Positions 1 to 10,981 are shown, numbered from the stretch's first letter. The stretch is DNA of 64,000 nucleotides from Melampsora larici-populina 98AG31 (GCF_000204055.1 NW_006768771.1:1575681-1639680), one strand, 5' to 3'. A program made the numbers and translations. Notes: generated from the letters alone by a model not told the origin.

Positions 1-918
1 AAACCGGGTTTTTTTTCCTGGTTTCCGAGTTTCCCAACTTCATTTCAGAATCTGGGAAACTCGGAAAAAATCAAGAGCCCCAATTTTGACTTCCATGTTG
101 TCAAACAAGATCTCCACAACCATCTCCGCTCCACACTTCGATCACGGCACCATGATCCAATCAGAGTCCGAACTACCCTCTGACTCATCATATTATTGAT
201 GATCAACTCATCCTCCTTACACAAAGACTTTGAAAAAAAGTAAAAGGAAACTCGGTTTAAATTTGATTGCAAAGTTCTTAGCGACTAAAAAACATGTATC
301 TGCTAATTCCCAATACTTGAGACTATAGGCACCAAATCAAAGATCGAATAGAGAAAGAAAAGATTAGTATAAAAAGATTGATGGAAACAAAAAAGAGAGG
401 TAAAGAGATGAACTAGTAATCGATCATATAAAGTGATACGAGTTCTGAAGTCGATGTTAGCATTACAGAGAGCGTAAAAGAAACTGTGCTCTGAAACGAT
501 CGGAGCTACTGGTTCTATCAAGTGGTCTTAATTCTAATCAACCAACCCAAAGAGAAGGAAAAGTCAGTTTAGTGAAAGATGATAAAAAAGGGATTAAGAG
601 AACAAAAAGACTCCACGTGTGTTCCGAGCAAGAGCCGTTCTTGCATAACTGGAAGCTGGTATTGACTTTTGAAGTTTTCAACTTTTGACGGTCAAAATGA
701 GGCATGAGAGGATGGTAGTGGATGGAGGTGTGTGGTGAAGGAGGACCTGTCAGTTGAGATCAAAGCGGATTTGAGATTTGGAGTTGGCAAAGATGGGAAG
801 TTGAAGGCGTCCAGGGATTCAAAGTAGAAAAAAATTGGGAATTTTGACCCAGATTCCGAGTTTCTCAAACACAGCCAAAAAGTCCGAATTGGGAAACCCG
901 GAACAAATCCGGGTTTCT
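1..918. mobile_element. TIR element (MITE-like), left part possibly cut by window edge
   Basis: The two ends are imperfect inverted repeats. The left end (1-70) begins AAACCGGGTT and contains GAGTTTCCCAA and GGGAAACTCGG. The reverse complement of 845-918 begins AAACCCGGATTTG and contains GGGTTTCCCAA and GAGAAACTCGG. The right end sits exactly where the Gypsy integrase reading frame stops making sense, so this element inserted there and removed or displaced the rest of the integrase. No long coding sequence was recognised inside. No target duplication can be seen because the outer flank lies outside the window. Confidence 0.55.
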
Positions 919-3900
919 AGTTTGTATCCCGTAATTGTAAGAGAATTCAAAAGTTGATAAGTTCCTGACCCAATTGCTTTGATCATAATTAGCAAAATGT
1001 CTTATATAACCCTCAACACTACGGTTGGATACCTCGGATTGACCGTCGGTTTGCGGATGAAACGCCGTAGAAGGTTTCGTTGCGATTCCTAACTGGGCGT
1101 TCATTTCCCTGGTGATTCTACTGACAAAGATTGACCCACGATCCGACACTATGCTTTTTGGCGTACCATGAAGTTTCCATACGTTGTCGATCAACAAGCG
1201 TGCAAGACCCATTGAATCAGTCGTCTTATTGCAGGCTATGAAATGCCCCATCTTCGTCAACCTATCAACCACAGTCAAAATTGTGTCTTTCCCCTCCGAC
1301 AAAGGCAGATCAGTAATTAGATCCATGCAAATGTCAGTCCACGGGCCAGCCGGGACAGGCAAAGGTTTCAAAAAGCCGAAAAGTTTTGTGTTTCGTGACT
1401 TTACTCTTTGGCACGATGAACACCCATCAACATATCTGTTCACATATTTCTTCATCGACGGCCAGTAAAAGTTTCTTTCCACCAACGATAGTGTTCTTGC
1501 TTGACCCGGGTGTCCGACTAATCTGCTATCATGCCTCGAACGCAGAATTTCAAATTTCAGTTTATCATTTTGTGGTACCACTACCCTCTTACGGAAATAC
1601 AAAAGCCCTTCTGAAACTTCATACTCCTCGTCTGAATTATCTTCTTTTGCGTTTTGCAATGCTATCGATTTGATCAAATTTTGAATACATTCGTCATCTT
1701 TCATTTTGTTCTTCAGTAAAGTCATAATCATTTCATCATTCCAAATTTCATCGTATGACAATAATGCACCAATTTCAATACACTCTTTGTTTTCGAAATT
1801 GTCTTCAAAATTTTGACCTCCTACTTCATCTTCAAACAACAACTCAAAAGAATCAATAGCAATATCAGCGATAAAAGTATCGTGACGCAAGTTATCTGGC
1901 TTTAACAATTGGCCAAATGTCAACTTATCCTCCACCGCAGGACGCAAATCAGGTCGTCTTGATAAAGCATCTGGTTTTTGAGACTGCTTCCCCGGCCTGA
2001 ATCTTATCTCGAAGTCAAAGCAGCCAAGGGTTTCTGCCCATCTGGCCTGCCGACGTGTTAATTGCTTTGTCGTCATGAAGGATTCCAAATTCTTGTGATC
2101 TGAGTAAACTATGACATCCAATCGGTTTGGGTTACCTTCCAAATAATGGCGCCATTCTTTGAAAGCAGCCAAAATTGCCAACAATTCTTTGTCGAAGATC
2201 TCGTAGTTCCGTTCCGCTGGTACTAGAGTTCTTGACAAGAAAGCGACTGGGTGTAACTCTCCGTCAACATCCGAAATTTGCGACAGCACTGCCCCTAGAG
2301 CGAAATCCAAGCAATCACATTCTAGAACAAAAGCTTTATAAGGGTCAGCGATCTTAAGCACAGGCGCAGTAGTGAATAATCGCTTTAACGTGTCAAAAGA
2401 ATTTTGTCGTGCTTGAGTCCATTCGAAAGTTGTCCCTTTCTTCGTTAATTCATGCAACGGGCGAGCTACCTTAGAGAAGTTATCAATAAGACGTCGGTAA
2501 AAGTTTGCAAAACCAACGAAACTCAATACTTCAGACACATTCTTTGGTGCTGGCCAATCAGTTACAGCCTCTACTTTCTTGGGGTCCATCTTGATCCGGT
2601 TTTTCGAGATGATCAAACCTAAATACGCGATTTCAGATTGTGAAAACTTGCATTTTTCCGGTTTTAAGCATAAAGATTGATCCTTGCAAACTTGAAGTAC
2701 GTCTCGAACAGCATCTTTATGCACATTAAACTTCTTGGTATAAACCATCATGTCATCTAAAAATGCTGTAACATCTTTCCCAATCCTGTCTTTCAAAATA
2801 TCCTGAATAAAAAATTGAAAGTAGCCAGGTGCTCCGGTTGGGCCAAACGGCATGACCAATGGTTCGAATTGTCCTGCTCGACAGATGAACGCCAATTCTG
2901 CTTCATCCTCCTCAGCAACACGTAAGTTGTTGTAGCCATTTCTCATATCCAGTGATGTGAATTCTTCTGCATCAAGCAGGCTATCAACCAACTCCATCGT
3001 AAGCGGCAGTGGGTACTTTACCTTCACTGTCATTGCATTCAGTTTCCAATAATCAAAACATGGTCGTAATTTACCATCTTTCTTTCCGGTAAATAAGACC
3101 GGTGCACCCCAAGGCGATGTCGAGCGTCGTATTGTTCCTGCCTTGAGTCCTTCTTCTACCATCTTGTCAAGTGCTTTGTTTTCTGCTGGGGATAAAGGGA
3201 TGATCCTTCCAGCATAAGGAGATGCACCTTCCACCAGTTCCACTCGGAAATCGTACTTCCGACGAGGCGGTAAACGCAGGGATGCCTTCTTTTCGAAAAG
3301 CGGCAGGAAATCATGGTATTCAACCGGTACCAGGTCAGCTGCGGACTTCTCTTCTAGAAGTTCCGGGTTGGATGCAGCAAGCTCTGCCGACTTGCTCCAC
3401 GACGATTTCAAAGTGTCCACCTTCACGTCTTCAGATCCTGACTGATCAATATTGTGACGAAAAAAATTGCTAGCCACGACGTCCTCAACATCATCAAGAA
3501 CAAAGAGGAAGTTCGACTCACTCGGCGGGGGTTCTGCGTTAACAGATGGGCATATAGCCGCTACCCCCGAGTCACATGTGCTAGTTTGGCCTCCTAGTCC
3601 TCCTGAATGGCCGGCCTTGGGCGCATCGAGTGACTTGAGTGCCTTCTTTTTCTTCCTCCAAAAATGACGATTCTTGCACTTCTTTCTTCGTTTAACCTTG
3701 TTTGGACGGTTATCCTGTTTTGAAGGAGGATCCTTGCCAGCGATAATTTTTACAACAGATGGAACAAGACGGTTAGACTCACTCGGCGGGGGTTCTGCTT
3801 TAACAGATGGGCTCATAGCCGCTACCCCCGGGTCACATTTGCTAGTTTGGCCTCCAAGTTCGTCTGACTGGCCGGCCATGATCGCATCAGGTGACACTTC

Positions 3901-4530
3901 TTCATTATTGACTTTATCTGGCACGTCAACCTGTTCTAAAACAGAATCCTTGCCAGTAATAGTCCTCTTGTATACAGAAATTGAGCGGGCAGACTCACAT
4001 CGCGGGGGCGTAACAACCGATAAACGATTAGCCCCCTCCTCAAGTTTCCTAGCTTTGTCCTCAATACCCTCCTCGGCAGGGACCTTTGGCGGACTTGAGG
4101 TGATGCATCCAATCTTGCTATGGGCCCAGTCAACTAGATGACCATATCTTCTAAACCATGGCATACCTAAGATGACGTCGTACTGGCCTTTCAAGTCTGC
4201 TACTTGAAGTTCTTCTGTTTCTTCTTTGTTCTCAATTTTCAGCTCAATTTTGAATTTAATGAAACTCCTCCTCCCGTCGAAGGCAGTCACCTCTCTCCAA
4301 TTGGGCAAATCTTCTTTTTTCATTTTCTTCTCATCAACAAACTTCTCCTTAATGACATTGTGAGTTGATCCACAGTCAAGTAGGCAAAGAGCTTTATGGG
4401 TTACGGCTTGGGTGGGATCGTGGACGGAGATGCACTTAAAAAGTCTTGGGTCTGAATTACTTAACAATTTATTTGCACCAACACCAACACAAAAACCACT
4501 AAAACTGCTCAAGGGTGGCGTAACGTTCAC
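865..4530 (-). CDS. Ty3/Gypsy pol polyprotein (PR-RT-RH-IN), C-terminally truncated
   Basis: A 1221-residue open frame. Aspartic protease: LDCGSTHNVI at about residue 50 (family usually LD-S-G-A) and DVILGMPWF near 120. A Pro/Ser/Lys-rich linker follows, holding two near-copies of GGQTS.CD.GVAA..PSV. Reverse transcriptase: LRPCFDYWKLN, SLDMRNGYNNL, and catalytic FLDDMMVY (usual Y-L-D-D). RNase H: FVLECDCLDFALGAVLS, keeping the first Asp. Integrase: HHCC zinc finger ending in CSSCQ, then Asp in DICMDL, Asp in VSDRG, and Glu in DGQSEV. The frame leaves integrase at FEFSYN and ends in foreign sequence, so strand-transfer and C-terminal functions are probably lost. The frame starts at 4530, overlapping the gag stop by a few bases in the -1 frame, as in elements using -1 frameshifting; no canonical slippery heptamer was identified. 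Confidence 0.92.
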   Translation of the reverse strand: MNVTPPLSSFSGFCVGVGANKLLSNSDPRLFKCISVHDPTQAVTHKALCLLDCGSTHNVIKEKFVDEKKMKKEDLPNWREVTAFDGRRSFIKFKIELKIENKEETEELQVADLKGQYDVILGMPWFRRYGHLVDWAHSKIGCITSSPPKVPAEEGIEDKARKLEEGANRLSVVTPPRCESARSISVYKRTITGKDSVLEQVDVPDKVNNEEVSPDAIMAGQSDELGGQTSKCDPGVAAMSPSVKAEPPPSESNRLVPSVVKIIAGKDPPSKQDNRPNKVKRRKKCKNRHFWRKKKKALKSLDAPKAGHSGGLGGQTSTCDSGVAAICPSVNAEPPPSESNFLFVLDDVEDVVASNFFRHNIDQSGSEDVKVDTLKSSWSKSAELAASNPELLEEKSAADLVPVEYHDFLPLFEKKASLRLPPRRKYDFRVELVEGASPYAGRIIPLSPAENKALDKMVEEGLKAGTIRRSTSPWGAPVLFTGKKDGKLRPCFDYWKLNAMTVKVKYPLPLTMELVDSLLDAEEFTSLDMRNGYNNLRVAEEDEAELAFICRAGQFEPLVMPFGPTGAPGYFQFFIQDILKDRIGKDVTAFLDDMMVYTKKFNVHKDAVRDVLQVCKDQSLCLKPEKCKFSQSEIAYLGLIISKNRIKMDPKKVEAVTDWPAPKNVSEVLSFVGFANFYRRLIDNFSKVARPLHELTKKGTTFEWTQARQNSFDTLKRLFTTAPVLKIADPYKAFVLECDCLDFALGAVLSQISDVDGELHPVAFLSRTLVPAERNYEIFDKELLAILAAFKEWRHYLEGNPNRLDVIVYSDHKNLESFMTTKQLTRRQARWAETLGCFDFEIRFRPGKQSQKPDALSRRPDLRPAVEDKLTFGQLLKPDNLRHDTFIADIAIDSFELLFEDEVGGQNFEDNFENKECIEIGALLSYDEIWNDEMIMTLLKNKMKDDECIQNLIKSIALQNAKEDNSDEEYEVSEGLLYFRKRVVVPQNDKLKFEILRSRHDSRLVGHPGQARTLSLVERNFYWPSMKKYVNRYVDGCSSCQRVKSRNTKLFGFLKPLPVPAGPWTDICMDLITDLPLSEGKDTILTVVDRLTKMGHFIACNKTTDSMGLARLLIDNVWKLHGTPKSIVSDRGSIFVSRITREMNAQLGIATKPSTAFHPQTDGQSEVSNRSVEGYIRHFANYDQSNWVRNLSTFEFSYNYGIQTRNPDLFRVSQFGLFGCV

Positions 4531-5597
4531 TCCTGAGCACCCCCATTTTTCGACTCTACAACACTACTACTGGTCATACTACTACTTCCTCCTCCACTAC
4601 CACCGATCATAACGTCTGAAAATTGACCCTTGAAACCTTTGTTCTTCCCCTTATTGGCCTTGGCTTGAGTACAGCAAGATACCGAATGACCCGCCTTGCC
4701 ACAATAGAAGCATAGATTTTCCTTCTTGCGGCGTTGATATTCCGGGTAAGAACAATTGAAACGAACCGCTGACAAGTCCATAGCATCATCAGATCTCATC
4801 ACACTTCTAACACCTCCGCTATCAGCTACTCCTTGAACTTCAATCACTTTTTCCTCTGATCCCTCATGAAACAAAGAAATACCGTCTCGATTGGGATGCA
4901 ACAAGTGATCCACTTCAATCGCCGCTTTGATCAGTTGATCCAAAGTAGAGGAATTGTCCCTAATCAACGGAACAGTGATTTCGGGCTTGAGGTGTCCTTT
5001 AAAATGACTCATTAAGGTCGAGTCCTCCCAGCTAACAATACTGGCAAGTTGATTGAAGCGAGTCGAGTATTACAATACTGATTTGGTTTGCCATAACGCT
5101 CTGATCGCGTTCTCGGCCTTGCTTACACGATGTGGATCAAAGTAGGTACCTTTGAATACATCTAAAAAGCTTTTGAAGGTGACCGATTCCTTGTCGTCGC
5201 CAATGATTTTGCGAACAAAAGGAGCGGCCCAAACACTAGCGTCGCCCGTGAGATAAGATACGGCGAACGCTACTTTGTTGTACTCGGCGGGAAATGAGCG
5301 TTCGTTTGTTAAAACATACAACGAAACCTGTTGTATAAACATCTCAGCCTTAGCACCTCTCTTCCCGTCGAACTTGTCCGGGGTAGCCATCTTCGCCATG
5401 TGAGCAACAGGCGCCGGGATGTGAGCTACAGCTTGTGACACAGCAGGTTGAGTAGCGGGATGAGCAGCAATAGAAGCCTCTAAACGAGCTTCTGCTGCAA
5501 TTCGTCGCGCAGTTTCCTCGTGACGAAGGTTTGTCTCATTGATAAGACGAGCGTTGAGATCCTGGATCTGTCAAGCGATCTCATCTAAGTTGGCCAT
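4527..5597 (-). pseudogene. Ty3/Gypsy gag with two in-frame stops
   Basis: Gag starts at the ATG at 5597 (MANLDEIA), reads a TGA at 5571-5573, continues through an Arg/Ala/Glu-rich coiled segment and the retrotransposon gag fold (KFDGKRGAKAEMFIQQV, AVSYLTGDASVWAAPFV), then meets a TAA at 5070-5072. The same frame resumes with YSTRFNQLASIVSWED and runs to a CCHC zinc knuckle (CFYCGKAGHSVSCC, spacing C-x2-C-x4-H-x4-C) and a Ser-rich end at 4527. The stops lie in one continuous frame, so they are point mutations and not frameshifts. The first is compatible with CGA to TGA. The zinc knuckle is intact. The pol frame begins at the last codon. Confidence 0.85.
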
Positions 5598-6500
5598 TTG
5601 ACCGGTTGTTTCAGCAGTGTGTAACGAGGAATTAGAATTCGATGAATTGTGCGAATCCTGAGAATTCTGATCGTCGTTACGAAGAATCCCGTACCTCGTC
5701 GTCTTTAGATTACAGGGAGACTAGACTGTATTCGAAGAGTATACAGAGAGTGGTACGAAGGGATAGTTGTATCAGTTGTATTGATTGTATCGGTTTGGTT
5801 GTGACGTCTTGTGACGTGTATCGATTGTATTGGTTTGTTTGTGTCGGTAAGGTTTGGTTCAGATGATTGTGGCGTTGGTTTGTATGGATTGTCGAGATTG
5901 GTGGCGTTGGTTTGTATCGTCGATAAGGTTGTGACGTGAGATGAGGTTTTGAAGCTTAGAGTTAATATTGTTTTGTTCTACTAGCGTCTGTACTTAAAAG
6001 ATGGTACAATGTGATATGAGCAGACTCGGTTACGTACAGAGACTAGTCTATTGGATCTTAGGATGAGGGACTATAGGAGATTGGGTCTTGTGCTGCTTGT
6101 ACCTTATAACAATGTATGATTGAATTGTACCATGAAGAGAAAGGGTACAATTAGGGTGTTCAAACCTGTGCAAGAAATGTGCAAGACCGACGTGCAAGAT
6201 CCGTGCAAGATCCGTGCAAGATTTTTTGCACTAATCTTGCACAGTAATTTTTTTGACAACCCGAGTTATTGTGTTCCAAACCGTGCAAAAACCGTGCGAG
6301 ACCGACTCTTGCAAGTTTTGTGCAAGATCCGTGCAAGTTCTATTCATATCTTGCACAGAACTTGCACAAAACTTGCATGAATTGATTTTGAGGTTTGAAC
6401 ACCCTAAATGAAGGTGACGTATAACAAAGTATATAAAGACAAGCGTTACAGTTATAAGCATATCCTTATAGAATGATCTAAGATGAGATCATAACAGTTC
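5598..6500 (-). repeat. Gypsy 5' leader and probable 5' LTR
   Basis: On the minus strand the segment from about 6500 starts TGTTATGATCTC and has a TATA-like CTTTATATACTTTG near 6428-6440, as expected of an LTR promoter in front of gag. The LTR/leader boundary and primer-binding site could not be fixed; no clear tRNA-complementary site was seen. The leader holds a short duplication of GGCGTTGGTTTGTAT at about 5872-5925. The LTR assignment is inferred from position and TATA signal, because the second LTR is not in the window. Confidence 0.4.
6154..6404. mobile_element. TA-flanked MITE with GTGCAAGA repeats
   Basis: The ends are perfect inverted repeats: GGGTGTTCAAACCT at 6154 and its complement ending at 6404, both bordered by TA, the Tc1/mariner-type target. 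The interior is built from repeated GTGCAAGA/TCTTGCAC units on both arms, so the whole 251 bp can fold into a long hairpin. It is inserted in the Gypsy LTR region. Its terminal GGGTGTTCAAA resembles the end (GGGGTATTCAAA) of the 1.2-kb element at 24945-26174. Confidence 0.8.
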
Positions 6501-6516
6501 CCTCCCATAGCCACAC

Positions 6517-6570
6517 CATCAATGCCTTAACCCACACACCATCAACCCCTTATGGGTTAAGGCATTGATG
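6517..6570. repeat. Perfect 18-bp inverted repeat (hairpin)
   Basis: CATCAATGCCTTAACCCA at 6517-6534 and its exact complement at 6553-6570 flank an 18-base loop. It lies just outside the presumed Gypsy LTR end. No element boundaries or poly-T tail were seen, so its role is unknown. Confidence 0.7.
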
Positions 6571-7338
6571 TTGAGGAACATGGGGAGGAGCTCCCAGACC
6601 AAAGAATGGATTCTAGGAGCTCTCCCGTTGTCAGAATAAAAAAGGGAAGGCTACAACCACGTCTATGGGGGCAATTGGGAAAACTGGACCTTAATTTCAC
6701 AGCCTCTGGTTTTACATTCCCTGAAGACATTTCCTCTTACCATCTTCTGCTTGCTGAAAGACTGTTTGACCTCTCGCCAGGCCGACCAGACAGCCTAACA
6801 GCTGAATTCCGGCCGAAATTCCAGTGTTTGGCCAGATTTCGACACGACCAACTTTTTGCTTGTATTCCGACAAAAATTTACCCCGTGGTGTACAGATTGT
6901 TTGTTGGAGCTGTGACACATGATCAGCACGTGACACCTATTCTTGTCTCTAGAAGTGCGCTCCTAGTCCAAGTAAAAACTAACGGTTTGGACTTCTTGAC
7001 CTTTATTTTCCAAATCCACAGTTATGATGTCATAACTCTTTACTGTTTCACCAAATCCCAACATCTCATTCCCATGGTGTTCACAGTCGTAGCTGTTACG
7101 TCTTCAACAGTTCTTCACCATTTTTCAGCACCCACCCACCCTTATTCCCAATTGCTAGGACAAAGTGTGCTTGTGAGTTTTTTGTATGGTGCGGTTTGTC
7201 TTATCAGTTGTTTAAGTGGTGTCAGTTTCTCTTTTTATATATATTTCTTTTTTGAAAAAAATGTTTTCAAAATTGTTTCAGTTAAAGTATTTTTTAGGTT
7301 ATCTCAGTCTTATCTTTTTATATTAGTTTTAAAGCTTA
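6571..7338. other. Gene-free interval
   Basis: There is a 258-codon open frame on the plus strand (6606-7382), but its translation has no recognisable motif, its end runs into the next MITE, and its lower half is T-rich. I do not regard it as a gene. Nothing else was seen. Confidence 0.4.
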
Positions 7339-7711
7339 GGGCCCGTTCGGCTACACTTGTAAAACTCTATAACATGTTATAGACCACCAAATCTAAAAAG
7401 CCTTTTTCATTCAAAATCTTTTATGAGTTTCGAAAAAGACGTGATGTTCGGCAACGATATATGATCAATATATCAGATCATATATCACGATATATTCAAC
7501 TGATCTGAAAAACAGCCTCAAGGCTGTTTTTCAGACAAAAAACAGCCTCAAGGCTGTTTTTCAGACAAAAAACACTTTTTGCCCCTCTCTTGATTGAACT
7601 TTGTCAAGTTCAATCACGATCGTGGCAATCTTTTGATAGCTGTTTTGGACGACTGTTTGGTAAATCGTATAACCAAATTACACTTTTTGGGAAACGCAGC
7701 CAAACGGGCCC
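7339..7711. mobile_element. Tourist-like (PIF/Harbinger) MITE
   Basis: TIRs GGGCCCGTTCGGCT (7339-7352) and, as reverse complement of 7698-7711, GGGCCCGTTTGGCT differ at one base. Both sides carry the 3-bp direct repeat TTA (7336-7338 and 7712-7714), the PIF/Harbinger target site. At 373 bp it has no coding capacity. The centre carries a palindromic unit (AAACAGCCTCAAGGCTGTTT) repeated twice in tandem at about 7508-7570. Confidence 0.85.
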
Positions 7712-8120
7712 TTATGCTTGTGTCTTGTTCTTAGCTGGCAGTTATTGTACCGCTAGCCTCCCCGTAGAGGTTTTATATTTTTATCAAGAGTAACTGATCT
7801 TCCCTGGCAATGAGCCTTGGGATTGGCCCAAAAAATTGTGCACTGGTATTTTTTATACCAAGTATTGGTGAGTTAAGACATCACATTTCACCATCAGCAT
7901 ATCCTCCATATCACCAAAACACACCTCCAATCAATGAACCACCTAATGGACACACCTCCAATCTCAATTAGATGCGCTTCCAAGGTTCAATGAATCCCTG
8001 CACCATTCATGTGGCTTATTGCCATCATCGCACCGCTAATAACGGATATGATTACAAAAATCCTTTCAGATATTTTACCCAAAAGGAGTACAATCTATCC
8101 TTTACTCTGTACAATGTCAC

Positions 8121-9317
8121 CAATACTGGAACCACTCCGCCCCCAAGTGCGGTTGCAGAGCAGCTTTGGAGTGTTTTCCTTTGCCGCTCTGTGCACCGCA
8201 AATTAGAGCAGAGCAATTGCTCCGCTCACCACCCTGGCTGGGCCTCCCTGCTCTATAGAGCGGAGCAGACAGAAACCCTGTACCCAGGCCTGGTCAAGGG
8301 TACAAGTTGTATATAGCTGGCTTGCCTCTCTTGAATCTTCCTTATCAGATCCAATTTCTAGATCTTCAATTCAAGGTTATTTAGTTTATTGTGGTGCACC
8401 TCAAGCTGATTGTTCAATGTTTCCACATCCTCAACCTTTACCTGACAGATTTCAATTTGCTAATCTGATATCATTGAGCTCATCACAAACTCATTCATCA
8501 TCATAATCAAGAGGAGCAATCAAAGTATGGTGAAAACTGATCATGATTCAATCAATTAATCCTTCACATGCAGCACGTAAACCAATTAAAAATGGAATGC
8601 TTGAAACTCCAATCAAAAATTTTTGTCATCTAATTCTTATCTGATTTCTCATTTGGCTGGCATTTTTGATTCAAATCTCTTTCCTATTTTGGTCTAGATT
8701 CTGATTTTAATGTGTTTTCAGAGGTTTCATGTAGTGTTCATATTGTTGGACATTAGTTTAAAGTACATTGTTTTTATTGTGAAGGATGGTCATCAACTTT
8801 AAATCAATTTTTCTATTATTTGAGAAGAATTACATATATATCTAAATATGAAAAAGGCATGATTGAAAGTTCAATTCCGACTAATCAAACATTATCATAT
8901 TATTCACAACAAAGACAACAAGGACATCAGAACATTATTACAAGCTAAACAGATGGTATATGAAAATTATTTAAGAGATGGATATATTGGATCAGAAGAA
9001 GATTAGAAAGATAGAAGTCAAGATGTGAATATAGTTATATTATCTATGCTAGTTCATATAGTTCTTCATCTATTTTACCTAGTTTACTTACTCAACTTTA
9101 TCACCTTGAAATAAATGTCATCTTGTGTTTTTCTTACTGCTCAAGCGCTAAAAGGCGCGGCGCGCAGAGCTAGTTGAGCAGTTTTATTGGTCCACTCCAC
9201 CATGAGCCCAAGAAAAATAAAAAAGCAGAGGCAGTGTGGTGCACTCAAGTGCAGTACCTCTGCTCTGCACCCAAAACTGGTCAAAATCCAGAGTGGTGCG
9301 GAGCGGTTCCAGTATTG
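8121..9317. mobile_element. 1.2-kb TIR element, family unknown
   Basis: The outer ends are 20-bp inverted repeats with one mismatch: CAATACTGGAACCACTCCGC at 8121-8140 and the complement of CAATACTGGAACCGCTCCGC at 9298-9317. If the element proper starts at CTGGAACC it would be flanked by TA on both sides, but the flanks are symmetric, so the target duplication is uncertain. The first 190 bp and last 180 bp are GC-richer than the AT-rich middle. No transposase was recognised. Confidence 0.6.
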
Positions 9318-9733
9318 ACTCAAGACTTCAAATCAGATGAGCAAATAATTGAACAATATACTATTGCCAGTCAAATTACTAATAGTAATGATCAAGATCC
9401 TCAAGTCAACTTGGATGTAACAAGGACAGTTTATGGTCTTATCTCTTTGACACACATTACGGTCATGGTCAACAACCTTTACGTCAAGTCATTCACACTT
9501 TTTGGAATGTATTATGAAACATGTGATTATTGTCAACATTACATCATTGTTAAGATTTTAATTGAATCTTTGCACCTGGCTTTCCTGTTTGAGTTGATTT
9601 AATTAATTATTTGTTTTTTATAAAGATTAACTGCTTATCTGTAGACCAAAGCCGTAAGTAAATCAACAATTCATCAAATTATGTTGAAATCTGGGCTTAA
9701 ATTAAATTGGTCCTGAATGGTCTTGAGGGTGTG
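9318..9733. other. Gene-free interval
   Basis: A 142-codon frame crosses the end of the preceding element into this interval, but the translation is unremarkable. No signals were seen. Confidence 0.4.
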
Positions 9734-10311
9734 TGTTGGAGAATTTAACTCCTGAGACTGAGTTATCTTTCAAAACCAGTAAGGCTCAATGTACTTAAAA
9801 CACTTGATCTCAACTTGTGAAGAATCTGGAAGGAAGAGATACTAAAGTTGAAATGAAGGCTTTCATTTTGTTATGTGAAGAGGAGGTTGGCAGAAAACTC
9901 TTTCCGCATTGGGATAGATTAAGGGGGAACTAATGCATTGTTGTTGTGTTGGGTTTCACTTGTTCTAAAAATTTGTCTTATTGTTTTTCTCTTATGAACC
10001 TGTCTCTCTTCTCCCTATCGAATCCTTTTTACCCATTGAGGAATTGGATTTTAAGGGTGAGATTGGTGCTAGTTATCTTTTTCTTTTTCTCAACAAGATC
10101 TTCACTAAACCACTTCAATTGCTGCATCCCCTATCTTACTTTACTTGGTTTTGTCTTCTCTTCCTAGTGTTTCATTTTCATTTTCATCCCTCCTCATTCC
10201 TTCATCCAGGTTCGTACGAGTTTAGTACTTGTCTTTTCATAAGTTGTTAGCCTGTCTTGTCAACACGGCTAAAATTGGTTGTCACCTTTATAAAGGTTAG
10301 TAGTATTACTT
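9734..10311. repeat. Probable solo LTR
   Basis: It starts TGTTGGAGAATTTAACTCC, close to the start of the better-defined solo LTR at 12018, and its 3' part has the same motif order (..GTACT.., CAGCCTGTCTTGTCAACAC-like, CACCTTT.TAAAGG). GTGTG occurs directly before the start and again at 10312-10316, a possible 5-bp target duplication, but the 3' end does not read CA and the sequence there is TG-repetitive. Assignment rests mainly on similarity to the second LTR. Confidence 0.5.
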
Positions 10312-10320
10312 GTGTGTGGA

Positions 10321-10490
10321 CCCCCCATCGAGGAATTGGATTTTGAACTGTTTCATTTTCATTTTCATCCCTCCTCATTCCGTCATCCAGGTTCATACGA
10401 GTTTAGTACTTGTCTTTTCAAAAGTTGTTAGCCTGTCTTGTCAACACGGCTGAAAGTGTTTGTGACCTTTATAAAGGTTTTTGTCTTACT
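10321..10490. repeat. Partial duplicate of the solo-LTR 3' part
   Basis: The segment from CCCATCGAGGAATTGGATTTT repeats the sequence at about 10030-10300 with an internal deletion of roughly 120 bp; the block with TTAGCCTGTCTTGTCAACAC is present in both. It is a tandem, partly deleted copy of the LTR end. Confidence 0.65.
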
Positions 10491-10981
10491 TTCATAGAGC
10501 TTAGTGACTCTGATTGTCCTTGTCTTCTCACATCAACTAATTTCTCTAACACATCTCATATCGGGCCCTGGTCCCAGTCATGTACAGCAAGACATCACTG
10601 ACCTGAAGCAGATCATCAATCACCAAATTGAAAGCACTTACTGGATCAGCACTCTGAACATCTGCAAGGATCATGGTACATGTTGGATGGATAGTGTATT
10701 ACACCAAGATCTCACTTTTGAGCTTGAACAACCGGGGTGATAAGTATCTATTGATCAGCTTGGGTTCTCATCTTCTGGTAGCTAATCATGAACTGTAGCT
10801 ATGGTGGCAGAGGCTTATAAATCATATATCAATCTCTTTGTTGGAAATTCCTACGCCCCCAAGCTCCAAACCGGCTTGTACACACCAAAGTTGAACCTCT
10901 CAGTACTGAAGGCTTTGTCTGCACAGTTTTGGTTCCCGAGGTTTCTTTGAGACTGATTGTGGAAGATCTTGAGCTATCCAC
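10491..10981. other. Gene-free interval
   Basis: Only short frames without recognisable motifs; no splice-linked coding sequence was found. Confidence 0.4.

Larger units (their letters stand above)
919..6500 (-). mobile_element. Truncated Ty3/Gypsy LTR retrotransposon
   Basis: Reading on the minus strand from about 6500 the order is LTR/leader, gag, then pol with protease, reverse transcriptase, RNase H and integrase. This is the Ty3/Gypsy order (integrase last). The copy is not functional: gag has two in-frame stops, and the integrase is cut at about 919 by the inserted TIR element. The 3' LTR is absent or lies beyond the window start, so LTR-LTR identity cannot be used for dating. A small MITE (6154-6404) sits in the LTR region. 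Confidence 0.85.

Noticed and set aside
6606..7382. 258-codon open frame on the plus strand
   Set aside because: No motif, hydrophobic low-complexity end, and it runs into a MITE; likely chance.
7508..7570. CRISPR-like repeat array
   Set aside because: Only two palindromic units inside a eukaryotic MITE, with no spacers.
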